Positions 57,936 to 64,000 of a stretch of DNA of 64,000 bases are shown here, piece after piece. The position numbers and the translations under genes were made by a program. Position 1 is the stretch's first letter; every line of letters begins with the position of its first letter. The notes below the pieces were generated by a model. It saw nothing but the letters and a program-made list of their open reading frames with translations, was not told the DNA's origin and made no database searches. Source of the DNA: Gibbsiella quercinecans (GTDB taxonomy: Bacteria > Pseudomonadota > Gammaproteobacteria > Enterobacterales > Enterobacteriaceae); contig NZ_CP014136.1 in NCBI RefSeq assembly GCF_002291425.1, positions 310,001 to 374,000 on the forward strand, in the 5' to 3' direction.

Positions 57936-60900
57936 TTGCTGGATAACTTGACGCGTGAGAATGTGAGCCTTGTACTCAAGGAAAAAATTGTGGAAGGATT
58001 TGAAGAAGTGCCCCCGTTAGACGGAATGTTTGCACCGTTAGATGTTCGCAGCGAGCTTAAACAGGCGTTCGTGCGCTGGCTGCCCAGACCCTACGACACC
58101 CGCGTCGCTCTTGGGTCAGGAGAAAAGGTGAATGAGCTGGATCTGCTTAGCCTGTGCGAACATTGGCGCCTGGAGTATCCCGGAGAAGCGAAAGACCTGG
58201 CAAAAAGCTGGGACGAATCTGAAGAACGGAAGGCTGATGATGGTCCGTTTTTCAACGAACTCGTCCGCCTGGGCTGGGTTTTCTTTGATGGTGGCCGTTG
58301 GATCATGCAGGGAACCCCACTGGGAACACTTTCTCTCATCAACTACCCGAGCCCGAGTACAAAAATCTTTCTTGAGGGTCTCAGCAAGCCCCGACTTATT
58401 GCAAAGACTGACCAGCAACCGACGGCAGTTCTTGCTCTCGCAAAGAAAATTCTGGCTGAGTTTTGGCTTGAGCAGTACGTTCCGATTGAAAACCCGGAGT
58501 GGTTCCTGAGTCGATTATGGGAGCGACTTTGCCCTGCCGAGCCTATTAATACTGAAAATAATGTGACTTCATTGCAGGCGCCCGTGTCTGAAAATAGGGC
58601 TTCATTTAAAGCTGCCAATACTGACGCTGTAGACTGTGCTTTCCTCGAGTGGACAGCTTGGTGCCATGTCATTAGAGGTTATGGTAAATGGGAACGTCAA
58701 TGGTCGCTCTCACAGCAGCGATTCTGTCGTGAGGCGGCGCACCGCGCCCTGGCTCGTCAAACGCTGTGGAACGGGTGGGACTGTGATCTTGCTCGTTATG
58801 TAAAGGTACTGCAGGAAACATATGCGATCCCTCTGAACCAACTGCGATTCGCAAGCAGTGCGGGAAAGGCGCCACCGCGTACCATAGTTGCAAGGGCCGG
58901 CTGGCTTGCAAGTCGCGAAGTCGAACACCTCATGATGGAGCGGCTCATGATGCAACGGCACGGTCAGAATACGGTCAACTTTGCGTTTGGTCTGCTATGT
59001 TCCGAACTTGAAAAGACCGATATTGGGCCAGGCATCATGGCTGCAGCTGAGGCAATTCTGTCTTACGCGGTGAATCATCCTATGGCTTTGTTGCAGCTCC
59101 GATTCCGTGTCGATTCCAATCCTGGGCTGCTGGTCGATATGCTTTTATACCGGCCAACTGCATGCCTAGCGGCCAAATGGACTATTGAGTGGCAGCCTAA
59201 ATCGGGTCGCAACAATGATCTTAACAGAGGCCGTGAAGCTCAAACCAAAACATTTGCGGTGCAGGATTCCCTGTCGGTCATTGCTTACCATTTAAACGCA
59301 AGTTCGATAAGTCTTGAGGAGTGCGCGTCTTTGATTACCTGGTGCTATACCGATAGCACTGGCATGGGACGGGCCATTGCAGATCCCCGTCGGCCCGTTG
59401 GGCGCCAGCTTCTGGGGATATTCGCCAAGCAAGATGAACAAGTTCAATCTGAAGTGTTACGACACCTCGTGGATCAGGCTGCCTATGAGAACAATATACC
59501 CCGCGCGTGTTTTTCCGGTGTACTGGATGGGATGAATAGCCTCCCACTGGTGACGGAGGCTGCAATAAGGCCAGTTATTGCACTCTACTCAGTGTTTGCG
59601 CGCAAGCAGCGCTTAGATTGGACAGACGTTGCAGGATTATCGTCAGACATGGCCGGGCGCCTCGTTGCAGCAGCGTGTGCGCAAGCCACTTCTGACCGTG
59701 ATGCATTTCTGATTCCATTTGACGGCATGGAGCTTATTCATGAGGCTTCGCGCGATGAGGAACCCACTGTCCGCTCCTCTGTTGCCCGGACGATGAGAAT
59801 ACACATACGACTGCTCGCACGTGCCGTATCTGGATGGCCTTACGAAACCTTACCTTCGGTGCTCTGCGAAATCCTTAAAAAGCTTATTTCACGCAGTGTT
59901 ATTGAGCATGATGAAAAAGGGAGAATTGGCGCCCTTACGGACAGATATAGCCCCACACACTCTCAGAGTCGGGAAACGGGGTCACCTGCACAGGATCTTG
60001 CATCCGCGTGGAGTAAACTGGACAAAAGCAATCAGGGAGACTTGTTGCAGGTATTCGGACAATCTGACGATCCCGTTTTTCTCGCCGAGCTTTGTCAGTT
60101 CCTACCCACTACAGCAAAACCCGGTATCAAAGCAAGATTGCGGCAACTCAAACCAGCTGAAGCATCGGTATTCTGGACCTGGCCCGAGTTACACCATCGT
60201 ATTGAAACCTTATTGATTGCTGGGGAATATGAGCTTGCCCGGGAACATCTGGAGGATGTCAGGCAGGACTTAGGTAAGGCACCCCAGCAGTACTGGCTTG
60301 CACTTTTTGCTCTGGAGTTACAACTGTTTTTAAAAGAGGAGAAATGGACTGCACTGGATAGCACGACGATCCCATCGAAGCTGGATGCGGCGACAGCGCG
60401 GCAAGCAAATGATCAGCTTGACTTCTACAGAGCGACCTCGCAGCTTTTGCGCCCTGGTGGCGATCTTGCAAGTGCCCGGACTGAGCTGCAGCGTCTTTCA
60501 TCAAAACCGGGTGCAAGTTCAACATACAGAGATAACTACTTTGCTGTCGCTATTCAACAGATTATTGGACCCACTTCTCACCCGCTGAGCGGGGCGGACA
60601 AGTTGACCGGAGAACGTCTGCTTGGAGAAATTAACAACGCTGTTGCTGCTGATAACAAGCTTGCAAGTAATTCATTACTTGCCAATCGTGCATATCTCTT
60701 ATTCGCCCTACAAAGGCCTGCAGCGGCGCTGGAAAGCGTAGCTAAACGTCGCAGTGCAGTGCGAAGCTCAGAGTTAGAAATGGTCGTCGTACTTGCAAAA
60801 TACAAGATGGGGCATCAGGACGAGGCAATGGCAATTCTTGATACGGCCATTAAAGAATTCGAGACGGACAAGCGTCTTGTCTTGTTGAAGGAGGACCTAC

Positions 60901-61616
60901 AGGCAGGTACTCCTGCATCCAGTGTCACTTCTGCAACGGTTGCTGTCGACTCTATTTCATCTATACGTGCCGCCTTGCAGCAGTTGTCTCAGCTCCCAAT
61001 TTCCCAGGTTGGAGACGTTCTCGGTCCACCTGGGCTTGGTTTCCGTGGATATCTTATACGAGAAGTCTCCAAAGCCGTGGCATCACTTCAACGTATAGCA
61101 GGGATGCTCCGCGACAGGAAAAACTCAGCGGATGAAGCAAGGATCGAGAATGACCTTAACAGTGCAGTGCGAGAGATTCTAAGTGCCTCCCTTGCATTAG
61201 CTAAATGGGATGTTGCTGACCAGTCTCTCGGTGGAACAACGGCAAACGGAAATCCCGGCGAGAGAGACGCGGTCATTCGGGTGTCGGGACAAGAAATATC
61301 TGTTTATGAAGCACTCGTTTGTAAAGGATTAGACAGGACAAACATCAAGAAGCATTTCGACAAGCTGCTGGCATACGGAACTTGCGATATCTATTTTCAC
61401 GTTATTTACTCGTATGCACAGGATGTAAAACCCCTCCTTGATTATGTCAGGAGAATGCTTGAGCATGAAATTTTACCATCGCTCTCATACCGTGGTTGCG
61501 AGGCATTGACGCCTCCTGATTTTGAGACAAGCGGCTATTTAGCGACCTATAACGTCGACCATCGGGAAATAGCTGTAGTGTTCCTGATTGCTGACCTTAA
61601 AATCCGAACCGCCTGA
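57936..61616 (+). CDS. 1226-residue protein of unknown function, divergent from the Mrr-STAND gene
   Basis: I do not recognise this family. No Walker, nuclease or protease motif is visible. It is soluble and mostly helical. A winged-helix-like N-terminal region (FFNELVRLGWVFFDGGRWIMQGTPLGT) is possible. TPR-like helices occur around residues 905-1000 (LLANRAYLLFALQRPAAALESV, YKMGHQDEAMAIL). The last 115 residues form a separate domain (VSGQEISVYEALVCKGLDRTNI, YGTCDIYFHVIYSYAQ, YLATYNVDHREIAVVFLIADL). The frame opens with a TTG and no ribosome site; the first ATG in frame is near 58026. The N-terminus may therefore have been altered by the IS30 insertion. Its neighbour suggests a partner role in defence. 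Confidence 0.72.
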   Translation: MLDNLTRENVSLVLKEKIVEGFEEVPPLDGMFAPLDVRSELKQAFVRWLPRPYDTRVALGSGEKVNELDLLSLCEHWRLEYPGEAKDLAKSWDESEERKADDGPFFNELVRLGWVFFDGGRWIMQGTPLGTLSLINYPSPSTKIFLEGLSKPRLIAKTDQQPTAVLALAKKILAEFWLEQYVPIENPEWFLSRLWERLCPAEPINTENNVTSLQAPVSENRASFKAANTDAVDCAFLEWTAWCHVIRGYGKWERQWSLSQQRFCREAAHRALARQTLWNGWDCDLARYVKVLQETYAIPLNQLRFASSAGKAPPRTIVARAGWLASREVEHLMMERLMMQRHGQNTVNFAFGLLCSELEKTDIGPGIMAAAEAILSYAVNHPMALLQLRFRVDSNPGLLVDMLLYRPTACLAAKWTIEWQPKSGRNNDLNRGREAQTKTFAVQDSLSVIAYHLNASSISLEECASLITWCYTDSTGMGRAIADPRRPVGRQLLGIFAKQDEQVQSEVLRHLVDQAAYENNIPRACFSGVLDGMNSLPLVTEAAIRPVIALYSVFARKQRLDWTDVAGLSSDMAGRLVAAACAQATSDRDAFLIPFDGMELIHEASRDEEPTVRSSVARTMRIHIRLLARAVSGWPYETLPSVLCEILKKLISRSVIEHDEKGRIGALTDRYSPTHSQSRETGSPAQDLASAWSKLDKSNQGDLLQVFGQSDDPVFLAELCQFLPTTAKPGIKARLRQLKPAEASVFWTWPELHHRIETLLIAGEYELAREHLEDVRQDLGKAPQQYWLALFALELQLFLKEEKWTALDSTTIPSKLDAATARQANDQLDFYRATSQLLRPGGDLASARTELQRLSSKPGASSTYRDNYFAVAIQQIIGPTSHPLSGADKLTGERLLGEINNAVAADNKLASNSLLANRAYLLFALQRPAAALESVAKRRSAVRSSELEMVVVLAKYKMGHQDEAMAILDTAIKEFETDKRLVLLKEDLQAGTPASSVTSATVAVDSISSIRAALQQLSQLPISQVGDVLGPPGLGFRGYLIREVSKAVASLQRIAGMLRDRKNSADEARIENDLNSAVREILSASLALAKWDVADQSLGGTTANGNPGERDAVIRVSGQEISVYEALVCKGLDRTNIKKHFDKLLAYGTCDIYFHVIYSYAQDVKPLLDYVRRMLEHEILPSLSYRGCEALTPPDFETSGYLATYNVDHREIAVVFLIADLKIRTA

Positions 61617-61836
61617 GCTGGTGCTGAGGATTCAGACGGTCACTGAAACGCCCTATTGATATGCGACTGATGGAGGAGTGGAATGGTAAGTGTGGTGAAA
61701 TTATTGATCATAGATATACCTCTAAAGGCGGTAGCATTAAAATACTCACTGCTTCAACCTAACCGTCAGCCAAGTAATATTTCGCGCAGAATAACACCCC
61801 TCATTTTTGTGCTGGGTAAACCATTGAATAATATGT

Positions 61837-63123
61837 TCATTCTTTGTTTAAGCGCTCTTGCGGCGTTTTCCACTTCAGCAACCTTTCAATCGCCGAATCC
61901 TCTGACAAGAACTGGCGAGCCAGTTGCAGCCGTTCCATAACCTGCACCTTCTGCTGTACATCAAGCGTTGCCGTATCTGATTCTGCTTCGTGAAAAAACT
62001 GCTCCAGCCGTTTGTCTTCAGCCCACTGAACCATAATAGATTTCAGCTCAGTACGGCTGGCACGGTAAGCTTCCTCTTCCCGACCTATCCGCTCCTTTTC
62101 AAGATATATGGCGAATTCCCGATCACGCTGGACACACCACTCCTCAGCTTTGATTCTGGCCTCTTCTAGCTGCTTTGAAATTAGCGGAACAGCCTTCTGC
62201 ATCGCAGAAATCATATTAGGGATCTGGCTAATCAACCCACACTGTTTTGTCTGCCGGAACTGAACCAGCCATTCTGCGGAAGAATAAGGCGAGTAAAGTT
62301 GCAACAAAAATCGCCCGGTAGGTAGGGTATGTTTCGATACGTGTATCAAAGACTCAATATTTTTTCCCCGTATCCACCGTCCCATCTGTTCGTCACGAAC
62401 ATAGCGATTTTTGACTTTTTTCGCCGGAACATACTCCGTCATTTCAGCAAGATTAAACCCAAAGTACATATCACCGACACAAATAATACTTGGCGTATAA
62501 GGCCGCCATAAATTGTCCCAGCGATATCCTCCCGCTTTTAGATCTTCCTTAATATCAATATCCATACGATGTAGCCTTTCTCCCGGAGCACCCAGCGTTA
62601 CCCTATAACCCTTTTTTCCCAGAGCTTCAGTGAACCGACTCAGGAACTCAATTGCGTTATCAAATCCAGAATCAGAAACGTTGAGATCCAGTAATTTCTT
62701 TTTTGCAGGTTTATAATAGCCATCTTCAGTAACTGAGGAGACTGGCAGATACATTTTAAGATCATTTATCAATCCATAGCCATTACTCGTAACAGAAGCT
62801 TGCTTTTGGACTACTGAAGATGCTGCTTTTAATGCCGTAATGGCAGAAGATTGCATTGATGGATTGTCATTCTCACCTACCTTTACCACCTTAACCTTTT
62901 TCAGAGCGGGAATTGCAGGCGCAGTCCCTTTCGCCAGCGCTTTCCAATAACCAGCAAGCGGCCTGGGTATGCACATTGCGCTGCATCGTTTTGCCAGTAA
63001 CTCAGAACTGATACCATACAGCACAGTTATACGTTCCGCGGGCTCGCTCCAGACCAAGTGGTACAGCGTTTCCCGATCCTGGGGTAAAGTCGGTGCGGCA
63101 TCGTGTGGATTCATCTCTGACAT
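61837..63123 (-). CDS. 428-residue hypothetical protein of mobile elements
   Basis: An ATG at 63123 with a perfect AGGAGG site is followed by 428 codons. The first 60 residues have a helix-turn-helix-like pattern (LYHLVWSEPAERITVLYGISSELLAKRCSAMCIPRPLAGYWKAL) seen in hypothetical proteins of proteobacterial genomic islands. A middle mixed region follows (GDMYFGFNLAEMTEYVPAKK). The end is long and helical with coiled-coil character (AEEWCVQRDREFAIYLEKER, RASRTELKSIMVQWAEDKRLEQFF). No enzyme motif. A DNA-binding role is possible. Confidence 0.72.
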   Translation of the reverse strand: MSEMNPHDAAPTLPQDRETLYHLVWSEPAERITVLYGISSELLAKRCSAMCIPRPLAGYWKALAKGTAPAIPALKKVKVVKVGENDNPSMQSSAITALKAASSVVQKQASVTSNGYGLINDLKMYLPVSSVTEDGYYKPAKKKLLDLNVSDSGFDNAIEFLSRFTEALGKKGYRVTLGAPGERLHRMDIDIKEDLKAGGYRWDNLWRPYTPSIICVGDMYFGFNLAEMTEYVPAKKVKNRYVRDEQMGRWIRGKNIESLIHVSKHTLPTGRFLLQLYSPYSSAEWLVQFRQTKQCGLISQIPNMISAMQKAVPLISKQLEEARIKAEEWCVQRDREFAIYLEKERIGREEEAYRASRTELKSIMVQWAEDKRLEQFFHEAESDTATLDVQQKVQVMERLQLARQFLSEDSAIERLLKWKTPQERLNKE

Positions 63124-63431
63124 TGCGTATCCCCTCCTTTGGCCTACATTATCAGAAATCTTTGCATGTGTTGGTAATTGAAAGAAATCTGACCTGCTTT
63201 CCATTGATTGGTGTACTAGGGTGTTAGAAATGTCCATTTCATGCTGACAGTAGGAAATCCCATGAGGAAGCTTTTAGCGAAAAGTGGATATAGTATCTTT
63301 CACTTAAAATCAAGCACCTCGTATTTCTGCGATATCTCTCAATAACTTTAATTTATTATTTTTATTGAAATATGCACAACATCCAAGTTACCCTGATAAA
63401 TTATACCAATATTTTATTTTGAGTAATATAA

Positions 63432-64000
63432 ATGGATATTAATTTAAAAAAAGTCTATAAGCATATGATTAATTTAGGCACAGGTTCACTTGCTCATGCT
63501 AACTACCTTGCTCATTTTTATGACATGAATAATTCTATGTGGTCCCAATTGGGCGTCTTACAGGCAGCCCATGCTTGTGAAATTTTTCTCAAAGCTCGTC
63601 TTGCTCAGGAACATCCTCTTTTAATTTTTGAGTCATTACCAAAATCAACAGCTGATTGTGTAAATAAAACAACAGGGTTTCTTGATTTTGAAAGTTTATT
63701 AGAAAAAGGGCAAGCAATTACTTATTCAGAGTTACCTGAGAAGGTTTGGGCTGCGACTGGCAAGAAGATTAACAACCTTAAGTTATACAATGACTTTGGA
63801 AAGTTGAGAAACTCCATTCAACATTTTGCTGCTCCAAATATAGATGTATCACAACTGACATCTCAGTTTATTTATGAGGTTATAGATCCATTTATAAATT
63901 CCGAGTGGGATATGTGCGCTATGGATTTTTGTGATGACTCTGGACAGTATGAATTTCTAATCCCTGTACTGGCTCAGAGAAATATTTACTTTAGGGTCTC
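63432..64000 (+). CDS. HEPN-like protein, 3' part outside window
   Basis: Translation from the ATG at 63432 gives 189 codons open to the right edge. The first 60 residues have the helical pattern NSMWSQLGVLQAAHACEIFLKARLAQEHPLL, common to HEPN-like proteins. KLRNSIQHFAAP contains R-x4-H, the catalytic motif of HEPN ribonucleases. HEPN proteins often act as toxins or in phage defence, and this one stands at the edge of a defence island. Its full domain set cannot be seen. The 194 bases before it are AT-rich and probably hold its promoter. Confidence 0.6.
   Translation, partial: MDINLKKVYKHMINLGTGSLAHANYLAHFYDMNNSMWSQLGVLQAAHACEIFLKARLAQEHPLLIFESLPKSTADCVNKTTGFLDFESLLEKGQAITYSELPEKVWAATGKKINNLKLYNDFGKLRNSIQHFAAPNIDVSQLTSQFIYEVIDPFINSEWDMCAMDFCDDSGQYEFLIPVLAQRNIYFRV

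Noticed and set aside
61683..61940. An 85-codon plus-strand frame after the 1226-residue gene
   Set aside because: It overlaps the 3' end of the well-supported minus-strand gene at 61837 and has no family resemblance.
61617..64000. Second copy of the attachment core near the right end
   Set aside because: I looked for CCAGTCAGAGGAGCCAA and close variants and saw none, so the element end is not placed in the window.

Overview
The window reads as an Enterobacterales chromosome. The first 5 kb holds host backbone genes: citrate lyase ligase citC (cut by the left edge), its divergent response regulator dpiA/citB, a full-length lacZ and a tRNA-Asn gene. A Serratia-like member of the order is my best guess from the GC-rich backbone and this gene set, but the species cannot be decided from the sequence alone.

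From the tRNA-Asn 3' end onward the window is a mobile element. A P4-type tyrosine recombinase lies next to the tRNA. The last bases of the tRNA contain the 17-base core CCAGTCAGAGGAGCCAA, known as the attachment core of the yersiniabactin-island/ICEKp family. At 19-40 kb there is an AlpA-like regulator, a DUF2857 protein, a TraR-type zinc finger, a complete VirB-type type IV secretion operon (virB1, B2, a B3-B4 fusion, B5, an entry-exclusion-like lipoprotein, B6-B11, a Cag12-like lipoprotein), and a MobB coupling protein with a MobC relaxase. This is the conjugation module of an ICEKp/ICEEc1-type element. I did not find a second copy of the core, so the element probably continues past base 64000.

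The cargo sits in three blocks. Block A (7.0-18.7 kb) is where this family usually carries yersiniabactin genes. It starts with a LysR regulator, an NTF2-like secreted protein and an SDR with two decayed relatives beside it. A self-contained AT-rich catabolic locus follows: a PrpR-like sigma-54 activator, an isocitrate-lyase-superfamily lyase, a family III CoA-transferase, an HMG-CoA-lyase-type enzyme and two paralogous anion:cation symporters. Both arms of the locus have a sigma-54 -24/-12 element, and each arm has copies of one inverted-repeat motif about 95-110 bp upstream of it. The layout suggests CoA activation and retro-aldol cleavage of a branched hydroxy-dicarboxylic acid such as citramalate. 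Block B (about 32.1-36.0 kb) is a GC-rich insertion that truncates a trbM-like gene. It carries two oxidoreductase/TetR pairs with visible operators and the remnant of a foreign relaxase.

Block C (40-64 kb) looks like a defence island. It contains a 707-residue protein with a nuclease-like C-terminus, an ArdC-type antirestriction protein, a 1446-residue HNH-NACHT protein, and a 1442-residue Mrr-like nuclease-STAND ATPase divergent from a 1226-residue protein with no recognisable enzyme motif. It ends with a gene cut by the right edge that carries a HEPN-like R-x4-H motif. An IS21-family element, an IS3-family element and relics of IS110, IS3 and IS30 elements lie between these genes. The strongest candidates for something undescribed are the sigma-54 catabolic locus in block A and the divergent Mrr-STAND/1226-residue pair in block C.
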